Shown: piece after piece, positions 42,321 to 51,350 of the stretch
How the letters are laid out: each line of letters starts with the position of its first letter
Numbering within the stretch: position 1 is the first letter of the stretch
NCBI RefSeq assembly: GCF_000269865.1
Contig: NZ_AKKV01000020.1
Span: 186,001-250,000, forward strand
Source: Fictibacillus macauensis ZFHKF-1
GTDB taxonomy: Bacteria > Bacillota > Bacilli > Bacillales > Fictibacillaceae
Length of the DNA stretch: 64,000 nucleotides
Direction of reading: 5' to 3'
The notes under the pieces: model-generated
The model's input: the letters and a program-made list of their open reading frames with translations, nothing else
Told to the model about the DNA's origin: nothing
The model's database searches: none
Position numbers and translations under genes: made by a program

Positions 42321-43094
42321 TTATTTACCAACAAATGCTGGTTTTCTTTTTTCTGCAAAGGCGGTAATGCCTTCCTTATGATCACTTGTCATCGCCATCA
42401 TCTTTTGCGTCAGACGCTCTTGCTCTAGTGCATCTTCAAGCGATGTATGATAGGATGCATCGATCAGTTTTTTCATTTTTCCGTAAGCTAGCGTTGGCCC
42501 ATGAGCGAGTTTCATAGCATATGCCGTCGCTGTTTCTTCTAGTTGTTCCTGAGGTACAAGGGAGCTAATCACACCCGCATCATACAAGCGTTGCGCAGGA
42601 ATCGGCTCTGCACTAAATAAAAACTGTTTTGCTAAATGCGGTCCTAGTAATTTAGGTAAGAAATATGTACCGCCACCATCAGAAATCAAACCAACTTGAG
42701 AGAAACTGAGTGCAAATTGACTCGTTTCACTCGCTAAAATGAAATCACACGCTAGCGCTAGATTAAAAGCCGCGCCAGCAGCAAAACCATGAACAACAGC
42801 GATGACGGGCTTTTCAATCGCCTTAATGGCAAGAATGCATTCATTGAAATGACCGAGATGCTCATAAACATGGTCAGGGGTCGCCATTGCCATGCTCTTA
42901 ATATCGCCACCGGCCCCAAATGAACGACCGGCGCCTTTTAGAACAATCACTTTAATCTCTGAAGACGCATCGGCTTCGTGTAATCCTGCTTTTAGAAGCG
43001 ACACCATTTCTTCACTAAACGCATTTAAACTTTCCGGACGATTTAGCGTAAGGAACATGACTGGACCTACTGTTTCTTTTAATAAATGCGTCAC
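42321..43094 (-). CDS. Enoyl-CoA hydratase/isomerase family protein (PaaG-like)
   Basis: 257 residues of the crotonase fold. The CoA-binding and oxyanion segments are RSFGAGGDIKSM (about 57-68) and V-H-G-F-A-A-G-A-A-F-N-L (about 103-114). The catalytic aspartate in V-G-L-I-S-D-G-G-G-T, with no glutamate at the classical hydratase positions, suggests an isomerase such as PaaG rather than a hydratase. Its start overlaps the thioesterase stop by four bases (ATGA). Last gene of the operon. Confidence 0.85.
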   Translation of the reverse strand: MTHLLKETVGPVMFLTLNRPESLNAFSEEMVSLLKAGLHEADASSEIKVIVLKGAGRSFGAGGDIKSMAMATPDHVYEHLGHFNECILAIKAIEKPVIAVVHGFAAGAAFNLALACDFILASETSQFALSFSQVGLISDGGGTYFLPKLLGPHLAKQFLFSAEPIPAQRLYDAGVISSLVPQEQLEETATAYAMKLAHGPTLAYGKMKKLIDASYHTSLEDALEQERLTQKMMAMTSDHKEGITAFAEKRKPAFVGK

Positions 43095-43510
43095 GAGACT
43101 TCCTCCTCTTTTTGAGCCAGCATATCAGCTTCTAATGCTTGTTTTAACGATTCCGGAATCGGAGCTGTTTGTTGCTTTTTCACTTCAAAAAACACAAGAA
43201 CAGAATAGCCTTTCGCCACTAATGCTTCATTTTCCACTGAAAAGATCTCATGCTCTAACTGCATGCTTTTCGTCCCCACCTTCGAAGCAAACGTACGCAC
43301 TTTTAACGCATCATTAAAATAGGCTTGCTGTAAAAAATCGCACTTTGAAGACGCAAGAATAAAGTTCCATTCTGTTGGATCTACCGTAAATCCAAGCGCT
43401 TCAATATAACGAATACGCGCTTCTTCAAAGTAAATAAAGTAACTTGTATTGTTTACATGACCGAGCATATCTGTTTCGCTAAAGCGAACGCGTAACATAT
43501 CTTCATGCAT
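43091..43510 (-). CDS. Hotdog-fold acyl-CoA thioesterase (4HBT/FadM type)
   Basis: 139 residues. The active-site segment R-F-S-E-T-D-M-L-G-H-V-N-N (about 9-21) carries the catalytic Asp of the 4-hydroxybenzoyl-CoA thioesterase subfamily. It would release CoA from acyl or aromatic-acyl thioesters. It lies between two crotonase genes, 29 bases after the upstream one and overlapping the next by four bases, so it is part of the same acyl-CoA degradation pathway. Confidence 0.87.
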   Translation of the reverse strand: MHEDMLRVRFSETDMLGHVNNTSYFIYFEEARIRYIEALGFTVDPTEWNFILASSKCDFLQQAYFNDALKVRTFASKVGTKSMQLEHEIFSVENEALVAKGYSVLVFFEVKKQQTAPIPESLKQALEADMLAQKEEEVS

Positions 43511-43539
43511 GAAGAATCTTCCTCTCTCGCTGTAGTGGT

Positions 43540-44325
43540 TTATTTATGCGTAAACGCCGGCTTTCTTTTTTCAATAAAGGCTTGCACACCTTCTTTAATA
43601 TCATTCGTTTGAAAAATTTCTTCAAACAAGTCCGCTTCTTTAGCAATGCCTTCTTGTAAAGAAACATTTAGCCCTTCATCAACGGCCTTTTTAATACGTG
43701 TAAGCGATTGCAAAGAATAGCGCGTCATTTTACTAGCAAGGGTTTTCGCTGCGGCTAATCCTTCGCCTGTTTTGGCGGTAGCATTTACTAATCCGATGCG
43801 ATAGGCTTCGGCAGCTGTCACTGGTTCACCGGTAAACATGATTTCTTTAGCGCGCGCTTCCCCAACTAAACGTGGTAAACGTTGGGTGCCGCCGCCTCCT
43901 GGAAATAAACCTAGCGTAATTTCGGGTAAACCAATCATGCTATGCTCTTCTGCAACGCGCAAATCACACGTTAATGCCAGCTCACAACCGCCACCAAAGG
44001 TCATACCATTTAAAACAGCAATCGTTGGTTTCGCAAAAGCATCAATATAATTTAAAATATGGTGAATTTCCATCACGTTGGATTTCATATTCACATTACC
44101 CATCATCTCTGGAAATTCTTTAATATCCGCTCCTGCAACAAATGCTTTATTACCTTCACCTGTTAACAAAACCGCAATGGTTTGCTCATCGTTTTCGAGC
44201 GCTTTAAAAGCGTCTTCTAATTCATGAAATACAGCCTTACTTAGTACGTTTAATGGTGGGTTTGCAATGGTAATGATCCCTAAGTTACCTTCTTTTTCAA
44301 CAGATAAATAGTTAAAGTTCTCCAT
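43540..44325 (-). CDS. Enoyl-CoA hydratase
   Basis: 261 residues with both catalytic glutamates of classical hydratases: one in G-M-T-F-G-G-G-C-E-L-A-L (about 107-118) and one in G-L-P-E-I-T-L-G-L-F-P-G-G-G-G-T (about 133-148). The oxyanion segment is AFVAGADIKEF (about 61-71). It hydrates trans-2-enoyl-CoA in beta-oxidation. It lies 82 bases after the TetR gene and starts the catabolic part of the operon. AAAGGGGATCAAGTGA precedes the ATG. Confidence 0.9.
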   Translation of the reverse strand: MENFNYLSVEKEGNLGIITIANPPLNVLSKAVFHELEDAFKALENDEQTIAVLLTGEGNKAFVAGADIKEFPEMMGNVNMKSNVMEIHHILNYIDAFAKPTIAVLNGMTFGGGCELALTCDLRVAEEHSMIGLPEITLGLFPGGGGTQRLPRLVGEARAKEIMFTGEPVTAAEAYRIGLVNATAKTGEGLAAAKTLASKMTRYSLQSLTRIKKAVDEGLNVSLQEGIAKEADLFEEIFQTNDIKEGVQAFIEKRKPAFTHK

Positions 44326-44407
44326 TCACTTGATCCCCTTTCAAATTCCATCACTTGTAGTTTGCTGCACTTTCTCATACATCATCAACGGATCAGCATC
44401 TGCTACA

Positions 44408-44974
44408 CTAGTGGTTTGAAATTCCATGTAAAATCATATTGGCAAAATGATGAGCTACTTCGTGCTGTGAAAGACGACCATCTGGGCGGTACCACTGATA
44501 ACTCCAATTTCCCATTCCTAAAATACCGAATGTAACAATGGCAATATCTAAATCCGCGCGAAATTCTTTCGCATCAATTCCTTGCTGAAGCAATTGTTCA
44601 ATGTTTTCACGAAATGCTTCTCTTTTTGGAAGAATGAGTGCCAATCGTTCTTCATTTAAATGACTAAGCTCTCGAAAGAAAATCTTAGCACTGCTTCCTG
44701 CTTGACGAATGGTTACTAATAACATTTCAATCATCGCTGTTACTTTTTCTGCACTACTTTTCGCCTCATCATTTAAGATCGCTTCCTGTTGCCCTAAGAG
44801 GGAATTAATGTAGACAGAATGAATGTCCATCAGCAAGGCTTCCTTACTATTGAAATAATAATAAAACGTTCCTTTTGTCACTCCCAGTGCTTCCACAATA
44901 TCTTGAATCGACGTTTCACTAAAGCCCTTTTGCTCAAACAATGCCACACTAACTTCTATAATTTTATCTTTCAT
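44408..44974 (-). CDS. TetR family regulator (FadR-like) of the fatty-acid operon
   Basis: 188 residues. The N-terminal HTH is typical of TetR (VALFEQKGFSETSIQDIVEA, then G-V-T-K-G-T-F-Y-Y-Y-F-N-S-K-E). The C-terminal domain shares the length and helical pattern of acyl-CoA-sensing FadR/YsiA proteins. It is the first gene of the operon and probably represses it until long-chain acyl-CoA binds. A palindromic ACCGGTCGGT site at 45016-45028 is the likely operator. Confidence 0.88.
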   Translation of the reverse strand: MKDKIIEVSVALFEQKGFSETSIQDIVEALGVTKGTFYYYFNSKEALLMDIHSVYINSLLGQQEAILNDEAKSSAEKVTAMIEMLLVTIRQAGSSAKIFFRELSHLNEERLALILPKREAFRENIEQLLQQGIDAKEFRADLDIAIVTFGILGMGNWSYQWYRPDGRLSQHEVAHHFANMILHGISNH

Positions 44975-45015
44975 GCTTTCATCCCCACACTTTTTATGCT
45001 GATCCTTTACCTACT

Positions 45016-45028
45016 AACCGGTCGGTAT
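45016..45028. promoter_or_regulatory. Probable operator of the TetR/fatty-acid operon
   Basis: AACCGGTCGGTAT, whose core ACCGGTCGGT is near-palindromic, 42 bases upstream of the TetR start. Similar ACCGACCGGT sites are used by several TetR-type acyl-CoA regulators. Confidence 0.5.
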
Positions 45029-45099
45029 GTTTACTACTATACACTTCTTTACAAAATTTTCAACCATCCTTGTTTGAATGTTGCGAAAAAGAAACAATA

Positions 45100-45131
45100 A
45101 AAAAAGCACGGTTACGTTTTTGTAACCGTGC
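45100..45131 (-). terminator. Terminator of the MFS gene
   Basis: GCACGGTTAC and GTAACCGTGC around a GTTTTT loop; on the minus strand it is followed by TTTTTTTATT. Confidence 0.85.
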
Positions 45132-45138
45132 ATAGCAC

Positions 45139-46365
45139 TTACCGATTGAGGTTATTTCCCCTTGTCAACGTTACCGACTGCCTCGTTAATGTTATAAAGA
45201 GAAGAAAACCAATTCCTTCACATAAGGCAATGACGAGACTCATCGTTGCTGCTAAATCGTGACCAAGTCCTACAAGTGGGGCGAGAACCCCTCCTAAAAT
45301 AAACGGTAATAAACCGAGTAAAGCGGCTGCAGCTCCAGCAGATCGTTGTTGTTTTTCCATCGCCAATGTAAAGGAAGCGGTACTAACAACCCCAACGCTC
45401 GAAACGGTTAAAAACAGCGCAATGAGTAGACCGATTAAATGGTGCGTCGGCCATGTTACAACTAGCATAAGCAGACTGCCAACAACCGCCAGTAACAAGC
45501 CACCCTTTAAAATGCTTTCTTCTTTCACGGTGCCCGCAAGCTTACCAGCGATCGCACTTCCGAGAATAATACCAAGCCCATTTAGTGCAAATAGTAAGCT
45601 AAAGCCTTGGGGTGATACGTGAAAGACCGTTTGCAAAACAAAAGGAGAACCCGAAATATAAGCAAACATGGCTGCCATGACAAATCCTTGAGCCGAGGCA
45701 TAGCCCATAAATTGTCGATCGCGCACGAGCTTGCCATACGTAATCAGTGTCTCTTTCATACCGCCAACGGCCTTGTTTTCTTTAGCAAGAGTTTCTGGTA
45801 AGCCAATAGCTGCGCTAATTATCATAACCAGACTTAAAAGGAATAACGTAACAAAAATACCGCGCCATGAGGTGAAATGTAACAATTGCCCTCCAATGAC
45901 CGGCGCTAAAATGGGGGCAGCTCCATTAATAAGCGTTAATAACGAAACAAACTTTGTCATCTCCGTGCCAGAAAATAAGTCCCGCACCATGGCCCGAGCA
46001 ATGACAATTCCCCCGGCTCCAGCTGCCCCTTGAATAAATCGCAATACTATTAACATGACAATATGCTGTGAAAAAACACACCATAAGGAAGCAAGTGCAT
46101 AAACGAATAATGACACTAACAACGGCATCTTTCTTCCTCTTCGGTCCGATAGTGGACCGATTACTACTTGTCCTGCTGCAATACCGAGCAAGCATGCTGT
46201 TAAACTTAATTGTGCAAACGATACAGGTGTAGCTAGTTCTGTCGCAAGCTTCGGCAAAGCAGGTAAATACATGTCAATTGACAGTGGCCCGATTGCAGTC
46301 AATGCTCCTAATATAATCGCAAATGAAAAGCGTCGGGTAGTGTTCTCTTCCATCTTACGCATCAT
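45139..46365 (-). CDS. Bcr/CflA-type multidrug efflux MFS transporter
   Basis: 408 residues with twelve predicted membrane helices. The MFS signature G-P-L-S-D-R-R-G-R-K follows helix 2 (about 71-80), and the drug-antiporter motif FIQGAAGAGGIVIARAMVRD lies in helices 4-5. Bcr/CflA proteins export drugs and some dipeptides by proton antiport. The ATG at 46365 has GAGAGGAC eight bases upstream. The MerR-family gene 65 bases upstream on the same strand is the probable activator. Confidence 0.87.
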   Translation of the reverse strand: MMRKMEENTTRRFSFAIILGALTAIGPLSIDMYLPALPKLATELATPVSFAQLSLTACLLGIAAGQVVIGPLSDRRGRKMPLLVSLFVYALASLWCVFSQHIVMLIVLRFIQGAAGAGGIVIARAMVRDLFSGTEMTKFVSLLTLINGAAPILAPVIGGQLLHFTSWRGIFVTLFLLSLVMIISAAIGLPETLAKENKAVGGMKETLITYGKLVRDRQFMGYASAQGFVMAAMFAYISGSPFVLQTVFHVSPQGFSLLFALNGLGIILGSAIAGKLAGTVKEESILKGGLLLAVVGSLLMLVVTWPTHHLIGLLIALFLTVSSVGVVSTASFTLAMEKQQRSAGAAAALLGLLPFILGGVLAPLVGLGHDLAATMSLVIALCEGIGFLLFITLTRQSVTLTRGNNLNR

Positions 46366-46430
46366 AACGTCCTCTCTCATCTAAAATTCTCTAACCTTTT
46401 AATACTATAAAGGCTCCAGTAACGGGAGAG

Positions 46431-47261
46431 TCAATAGACAGAAACGACCGGTAGTTGAATTTCTGTATAATAATCTTTGCGGTCATGAGAGATAAATGCG
46501 TCGACAATGACACGCTCAATGGCATCGCCAACAATCGAATAACCATGCTCTTGTACATACGCAAGCAGCTTACGATAATAATAAGGCGCTTCCTCATGTG
46601 AACCACGAAAAGCAAGACAAGCATAGCTGCCTTCTACAAACGAAGTAACATGTTCCTGTCCTTCACTCCATTCATCTGGAAATTCCAACAGTAAAAAGAG
46701 TGAATTATACTGATCAAACTGATTTTTTAAAACATGTGTTTTTGCAATGGTTAAGCCTACTTTACCGATCATAATGGAAGAAGCTTTATTTACCGTGTCT
46801 TGTATTGTTCGCAAATGCTGTTCTAATTCATAAAGCGAAGTAAAGGATTCTTTAATTTGAATAACATGCCGCTTTGGGAAATGTTTAATGTGAATGCGCT
46901 CTTCGTTGTCTTGTCTCGTTCCTTCTAGCTCTGTAATTCGGTGGTGTAATTGTTTTTGTATGCGTTGAAGCTCGGTTATTTTCTCAGAAGTAATCTCCTC
47001 ATATTTTTTTAACATGTGTAAAAATGAAGTTAACGTTCGGCTTTGCAACTGATTTTTAATTTCCTTAAGTGGCACGCCTAACGTTTTTAAATAATAAATT
47101 AGATCTAACCATTCGAATTGATCAATGGAATAATAACGATAACCTGTACTAGGATCTACTTCTGCAGGAGGAAACAAGCCAATTTCATCATAATATCGCA
47201 ACGTCTTAATAGGGATTTTATGCAATTTAGCCATTTGCCCAATAGTAAATTTTGTGTTCAT
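46431..47261 (-). CDS. MerR family regulator with BmrR/GyrI-like effector domain
   Basis: 276 residues. The N-terminal MerR HTH runs [22 protein letters not shown] and G-Y-R-Y-Y (about 5-42), followed by a coiled coil (about 80-115) and a GyrI-like ligand domain (about 120-276). Such proteins activate drug-efflux genes when a cationic drug binds. The ATG at 47261 is chosen; AGGAGG lies about twelve bases upstream. The following MFS gene is the likely target. Confidence 0.85.
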   Translation of the reverse strand: MNTKFTIGQMAKLHKIPIKTLRYYDEIGLFPPAEVDPSTGYRYYSIDQFEWLDLIYYLKTLGVPLKEIKNQLQSRTLTSFLHMLKKYEEITSEKITELQRIQKQLHHRITELEGTRQDNEERIHIKHFPKRHVIQIKESFTSLYELEQHLRTIQDTVNKASSIMIGKVGLTIAKTHVLKNQFDQYNSLFLLLEFPDEWSEGQEHVTSFVEGSYACLAFRGSHEEAPYYYRKLLAYVQEHGYSIVGDAIERVIVDAFISHDRKDYYTEIQLPVVSVY

Positions 47262-47370
47262 ATGTTCGTCTAGCCTCCTACCATATTCTACGTATGTAAA
47301 GAAGAAAAAAGAGGGCATCTTAAATAACGAGCCTTGTGCTCACATTACAAGTGAAAGCGGTGGTGTCCTT

Positions 47371-47562
47371 ATGTCAAGAAACAAACTATTGGTTCCTGGT
47401 TCTGAACAGGCTTTAACGAGCTTGAAAGAAGAGATTGCCAATGAGTTTGGTGTCCATCTTGGAGCGGATACAACCTCAAGAGCCAATGGCTCCGTCGGTG
47501 GCGAAATGACCAAACGATTAGTAGCCATGGCCCAGCAGCAGCTTGTAACGAAAAGAGATTAA
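47371..47562 (+). CDS. Alpha/beta-type small acid-soluble spore protein
   Basis: 63 residues with both conserved SASP regions: [10 protein letters not shown] (about 19-28), which contains the GPR protease cut site between Glu21 and Ile22, and the DNA-binding segment [21 protein letters not shown] (about 31-51). It coats spore DNA and protects it from UV and heat. GGTGG precedes the ATG by about six bases. Expression in the forespore under sigma-G is expected from the family. Confidence 0.95.
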   Translation: MSRNKLLVPGSEQALTSLKEEIANEFGVHLGADTTSRANGSVGGEMTKRLVAMAQQQLVTKRD

Positions 47563-47570
47563 CATCTCGT

Positions 47571-47603
47571 GAAAAAGAAGGAGCATTCGGCCTCCTTCTT
47601 TTT
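47571..47603. terminator. Bidirectional terminator
   Basis: GAAAAAGAAGGAG-(7)-CTCCTTCTTTTTC between the SASP gene and the glutaminase gene. Confidence 0.9.
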
Positions 47604-48539
47604 CTATGTTCTAAATATGCTGAGCGCGTATTCTTTTGATAACAATTCCAACATTTTTAACCCACCAATACTATTGCCCATCGTATCTAACGAAGGTCCA
47701 TAAACACCGATGCCAAGCTTATTCGGAACAGCGCCCATAATCCCCCCAGATACACCACTTTTCGCTGGGATGCCCACTCTTATAGCAAATTCTCCTGAAG
47801 CATTATACATGCCACATGTAACCATAAATGTCTTACAAATTGTATTAATAGCCGTTGGAATTAACTGGACACCTGTGTCTGGATCGATACCTCCCATCGC
47901 AAAAATGAGGCCAATACGCGCCAAATCACGACACGTCATTTCAATGGCGCATTGCTTTGTATACAACTTCATCAATGCCTCAACATCACACGTGATCACA
48001 CCGTGTTGTTTCATATAAAACAGCAAGGCTCGATTTAAATAGGCGGTCTCAAATTCAGAGTGTGCTACATTTTCACAATACGTAACCTGTGGATTGTTAC
48101 TTAATTTCCTTACAAATGTTAACAAACGCTCAAATTGTTCTTCTTCATTGTTGCCGCATATTAAATGGGTAACAGCGAGTGCTCCCGCATTAATCATTGG
48201 ATTTAATGGCTTTGAAGGCGAGATCGTCTCAAGTTTAATAATGGAATCAAAAGGATCTCCTGTCGGTTCATAACCGACCTTGTGAAAGACCGTTTCCTCA
48301 CCACGATCCATAAGGGCAAGTGCAAGAACGAGTACTTTTGATATACTTTGCAACGTAAATTTGATATCAATATTCCCCGCGGCTAAACAAGAGCCATCTG
48401 GACGATAAATCGCTACTGCAAGTGCATTTGGATCTGCCGACTGTAACGCTGGAATGTAGGTTGCCACTTTCCCATGGGTAATTACGTGTTTTGCTTCTTC
48501 TACAATCGCTTCTAATTGCTCATTTTCTTGACATGTCAT
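47604..48539 (-). CDS. glsA: Glutaminase
   Basis: 311 residues, full length. The serine-dependent beta-lactamase-like glutaminase signature F-T-L-Q-S-I-S-K-V (about 61-69) contains the Ser-x-x-Lys pair Ser65 and Lys68. [10 protein letters not shown] (about 112-121) and the A-K-S-G-V-S-G-G-I loop (about 258-266) complete the site. It hydrolyses glutamine to glutamate and ammonia in the cytoplasm. GAAAGGAAG precedes the ATG. Single gene. Confidence 0.95.
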   Translation of the reverse strand: MTCQENEQLEAIVEEAKHVITHGKVATYIPALQSADPNALAVAIYRPDGSCLAAGNIDIKFTLQSISKVLVLALALMDRGEETVFHKVGYEPTGDPFDSIIKLETISPSKPLNPMINAGALAVTHLICGNNEEEQFERLLTFVRKLSNNPQVTYCENVAHSEFETAYLNRALLFYMKQHGVITCDVEALMKLYTKQCAIEMTCRDLARIGLIFAMGGIDPDTGVQLIPTAINTICKTFMVTCGMYNASGEFAIRVGIPAKSGVSGGIMGAVPNKLGIGVYGPSLDTMGNSIGGLKMLELLSKEYALSIFRT

Positions 48540-48655
48540 AATCCGCTTCCTTTCATTTTTCTATAGTGTTTACGAAAGAAGTGAATTTATAAGAATGAGT
48601 TACTTCATCATAACTCATACTAAAGGAAAATGGCGTATAAAGGAGTAACCTTCCT

Positions 48656-49276
48656 ATGATAAAAAAATGCACACTTATTCTTCCGAGCTGTCTTCTTTTG
48701 CTAACAGCTTGCAATTCGTCTTTAAAGCCGAATGACCATACGAAGCATCTCGCACCGACCGCTTATAAGCATGCAATCAAAACAAAAAACGGATACATTT
48801 CAGGCATGGATACCATGCAGCCTTCTACTCAAAATAATGTCCCAACCGAAAATCCACCGGCAACAAATCAAGGACAAAACGGGACGACAGAAGCAACGAA
48901 TGCATCACAAATTCAACAAGTTGTAGATCTAACGAACGCAGAACGCCGCAAAAACGGGTTAAAAGAGTTAACGCTTGATCGCCAATTGACACAAATGGCA
49001 CAAGCGAAAGCTAACGATATGGACCGAAATAATTACTTTTCACACAATAGTCCTACAAAAGGATCTCCTTTTAATCAGATGAAAAATTCGGGCGTTGATT
49101 ATAATCAAGCAGCGGAAAACATCGCAACCGGTCAAAATACACCATCTGATGCGGTAAATGATTGGATGAATAGTGAAGGTCATCGAAAAAATATTTTAAA
49201 TCCAGACTATACACATATTGGTGTTGGTCATACTACTACCGATGAAATGTGGGTTCAGGAATTTATAAAAAAATAG
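48656..49276 (+). CDS. CAP-domain lipoprotein
   Basis: 206 residues. The lipobox L-T-A-C (Cys19) directs lipid anchoring. A low-complexity linker rich in Asn, Thr and Gln (about 55-85) leads to the CAP/SCP domain (about 88-204) with L-T-N-A-E-R-R-K-N-G-L, M-A-Q-A-K-A-N-D-M, Y-F-S-H-N-S-P and A-E-N-I-A. These are like YkwD of bacilli. Roles proposed include cell-wall or spore association. AAAGGAG precedes the ATG. Confidence 0.9.
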   Translation: MIKKCTLILPSCLLLLTACNSSLKPNDHTKHLAPTAYKHAIKTKNGYISGMDTMQPSTQNNVPTENPPATNQGQNGTTEATNASQIQQVVDLTNAERRKNGLKELTLDRQLTQMAQAKANDMDRNNYFSHNSPTKGSPFNQMKNSGVDYNQAAENIATGQNTPSDAVNDWMNSEGHRKNILNPDYTHIGVGHTTTDEMWVQEFIKK

Positions 49277-49283
49277 CACACTA

Positions 49284-49323
49284 TAAAAAACGACGGTGTA
49301 AAATTACTTTCACCGTCGTTTTA
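49284..49323. terminator. Bidirectional terminator
   Basis: AAAACGACGGTG and CACCGTCGTTTT around an AT-rich loop, between the CAP gene and ppaC. Confidence 0.85.
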
Positions 49324-49327
49324 CGTA

Positions 49328-50257
49328 TTAGAGACCGAATGCTTCCGTTAAAACAGGGACAATTTGTTTTTTGCGAGAAACTACGCCTTTTAGTAGCGCC
49401 TCATTGTTTACTAACGTTACATGATATGCTTTTTCAACGACAGAAGCTTTATGACCGATAGCAATTCCCGTAGAATCATTTGTTAAAATGTCGGTTGCCA
49501 CAAACAAGAATAAATCTAAACCTTTTGCGATGACCGTTTCTTGAATGGCCGCTTCAATTTCCTCTTTACGTTCAAGTAACTCTGCTGGATCGACGGTGTT
49601 TACTTGTGCAATTTCAACCTTGCTATCGCCCATTTGGAATTCTTTTGCATCTAATGTAATGAGTTGAGCAACAGATTTTTTGCTAAGATCAGCACCTGCT
49701 TTTAACATATCAAGACCGAATACATTTGCCTCTACTTGTGCAATGTGCGCAAGTTCATTGGCCGCATCAATATCTTGTTGTGTACATGTTGGTGATTTAA
49801 ATAGTAAGGAATCAGAAATAATAGCAGCAAGCATTAAGCCAGCCATTTCTTTCGTAACGTCTACGCCATTTTCTTTGTACATTTTATAAAGAATCGTAGC
49901 CGTACAACCAACAGGCTCACAGCGATAGTACAATGGATCACTCGTTTCAAAATTTGCAATACGATGATGATCAATTACTTCAAGAACTGTCACCTGATCA
50001 ATATCTGCTACACTTTGTTGACGTTCATTATGATCCACAAGAATGACTGAACTCGTTTCATTACTTACTGTTTCCACAAGGCGTGGTGCTTGTATGTTAA
50101 AGAAATCAAGCGCAAATTGTGTTTCGCTATTTACTTCACCTAGACGAACGGCTTCCACAGTTTGTCCTAGCTTTGTTTTCAGATCGCTATACACGATTGC
50201 TGAGCAAATCGTATCTGTATCTGGATTTTTGTGACCAAAAATTAATGTCTTTTCCAT
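49328..50257 (-). CDS. ppaC: Manganese-dependent inorganic pyrophosphatase
   Basis: 309 residues of the family II (DHH) pyrophosphatase. Metal ligands are at the expected places: His9, Asp13 and Asp15 in G-H-K-N-P-D-T-D, Asp75 in V-D-H-N, and Asp96-His97-His98 in the DHH motif, with [11 protein letters not shown] near 147. The C-terminal DHHA2 domain ends with S-R-K-K-Q, which binds the substrate. It hydrolyses pyrophosphate in the cytoplasm. AAGGAG precedes the ATG. Confidence 0.95.
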   Translation of the reverse strand: MEKTLIFGHKNPDTDTICSAIVYSDLKTKLGQTVEAVRLGEVNSETQFALDFFNIQAPRLVETVSNETSSVILVDHNERQQSVADIDQVTVLEVIDHHRIANFETSDPLYYRCEPVGCTATILYKMYKENGVDVTKEMAGLMLAAIISDSLLFKSPTCTQQDIDAANELAHIAQVEANVFGLDMLKAGADLSKKSVAQLITLDAKEFQMGDSKVEIAQVNTVDPAELLERKEEIEAAIQETVIAKGLDLFLFVATDILTNDSTGIAIGHKASVVEKAYHVTLVNNEALLKGVVSRKKQIVPVLTEAFGL

Positions 50258-50415
50258 TTTACTGACTCCTTCGCATGTCTTCTTCTCTACTGCCGACAGT
50301 CTATAACGCTGTCGTGTTCGTTTCTTATTTTAGCAGAAACCCCTCTATTGGTAAAACAGATCTCTTACGTCCTGTTATTTCTTTTTCAGGTCTTTTTTCT
50401 TATTTACCCAATATA

Positions 50416-50452
50416 ATTATAACAGATGTTGACTAATATAATCTGTTATAAT
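50416..50452. promoter_or_regulatory. 12-base perfect dyad upstream of yhfH
   Basis: ATTATAACAGAT (50416-50427) and ATCTGTTATAAT (50441-50452) are exact reverse complements, 13 bases apart; both arms contain TATAAT or its complement. The centre carries TTGACT. It lies between ppaC and yhfH and could be an operator or a pair of back-to-back promoters. Confidence 0.6.
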
Positions 50453-50487
50453 ACAATTAGTCCAACAAATAACAGGAGGGATTGGAC

Positions 50488-50616
50488 ATGATGACATTGG
50501 AATTTTATCGTAATTTACCCGATAAGCAGTGCAAGGAATGTGGTAAAGTGATGGATGAACAGCATGAATGTTATGTACAAGAATGTGAAGCCTGTTTAAA
50601 GAACGACGCTATGTAG
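50488..50616 (+). CDS. yhfH: YhfH family zinc-ribbon miniprotein
   Basis: 42 residues. The start MMTLEFYRNLPDKQ and two Cys pairs (C-K-E-C, then C-Y-V-Q-E-C-E-A-C) match the YhfH family, a predicted small zinc ribbon of unknown role. The Shine-Dalgarno AGGAGGG lies eight bases before the ATG. A perfect terminator follows directly. The 12-base dyad 36 bases upstream predicts tight regulation. Confidence 0.85.
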   Translation: MMTLEFYRNLPDKQCKECGKVMDEQHECYVQECEACLKNDAM

Positions 50617-50625
50617 CATCCCATT

Positions 50626-50654
50626 AAAAAAAATCCCTTGCGAGGGATTTTTTT
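50626..50654. terminator. Bidirectional terminator
   Basis: AAAAAATCCCT-TGCG-AGGGATTTTTT, between yhfH and the lamin-tail gene. Confidence 0.9.
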
Positions 50655-51207
50655 ATTGCGCACTATACACGCTAACGGGTGCACCTGAAGCATCAAATAA
50701 TACAGCTGTATCACCATTGTTATTCCATACGTTTGCATTCGTCCACAGCAAATAGGTGGGCGGATCATCAAAGGCAAGCGCACCAGATTGGACAAAAACA
50801 GACTGACCCGGCTGCAAGACATAGCCTGGTGGAAACGTAAACGTCTGTCCTCCTCGACTGCTTTGAATGGTCCAACCAGTTAAATCAACTGGTACTAACC
50901 CCGTATTTTGCACTTGCACATATTCCAGCTGTGCTCCTGGGCCCCCTAAATTTAAATTAGAGATGATAATACCTACCCCATTTGGTGGTGCAGCAGAATT
51001 TGCATAATAACCAACAATTTCACCACATTGAAAGAGTATGATGCCTCCCCCTACAGTCCCAATGACATTTCCTGTACAACAATCAAATGCAATAAACTTT
51101 ACATTAAAGGGAGCTACACCACTTGTAGCAAAGATCGGTTGAAAATTCGCTCCTATTTGTAGTTGACTAAAAGCAGTACATAAACAACAGCCCACGTTCT
51201 TACTCAC
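50653..51207 (-). CDS. Lamin tail domain (LTD) protein
   Basis: 184 residues. The N-terminal half is cysteine-rich (GCCLCTAF; F-D-C-C-T-G near 41-46) and glycine-rich, with no classical signal peptide. Residues about 78-182 form an LTD-type immunoglobulin-like fold: L-E-Y-V-Q-V-Q-N-T-G, then DLTGWTIQSS, F-T-F-P-P-G-Y-V-L-Q-P-G-Q-S-V, and NNNGDTAVLFDASG. LTD proteins in bacteria are usually extracellular or surface proteins. A spore-coat role is possible given the cysteine clusters. The start is GTG with AGAGG upstream. Confidence 0.7.
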   Translation of the reverse strand: MSKNVGCCLCTAFSQLQIGANFQPIFATSGVAPFNVKFIAFDCCTGNVIGTVGGGIILFQCGEIVGYYANSAAPPNGVGIIISNLNLGGPGAQLEYVQVQNTGLVPVDLTGWTIQSSRGGQTFTFPPGYVLQPGQSVFVQSGALAFDDPPTYLLWTNANVWNNNGDTAVLFDASGAPVSVYSAQ

Positions 51208-51307
51208 TCCTTCCTCTTTTCACTAGAAAACAGGCATCCTTATCCCTACTATATTTCCAACGACGTACAAGCGTATAGGTACCTCTCTTGACCGTTAAAA
51301 AATGGGC

Positions 51308-51345
51308 AAAAAAAAAGCTAGCAAAAAAATTCTTCTGCTAGCTTT
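51308..51345 (-). terminator. Terminator of the Old Yellow Enzyme gene
   Basis: On the minus strand AAAGCTAGCA-(12)-TGCTAGCTTT is followed by TTTTTTT. Confidence 0.9.
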
Positions 51346-51350
51346 ACCTA

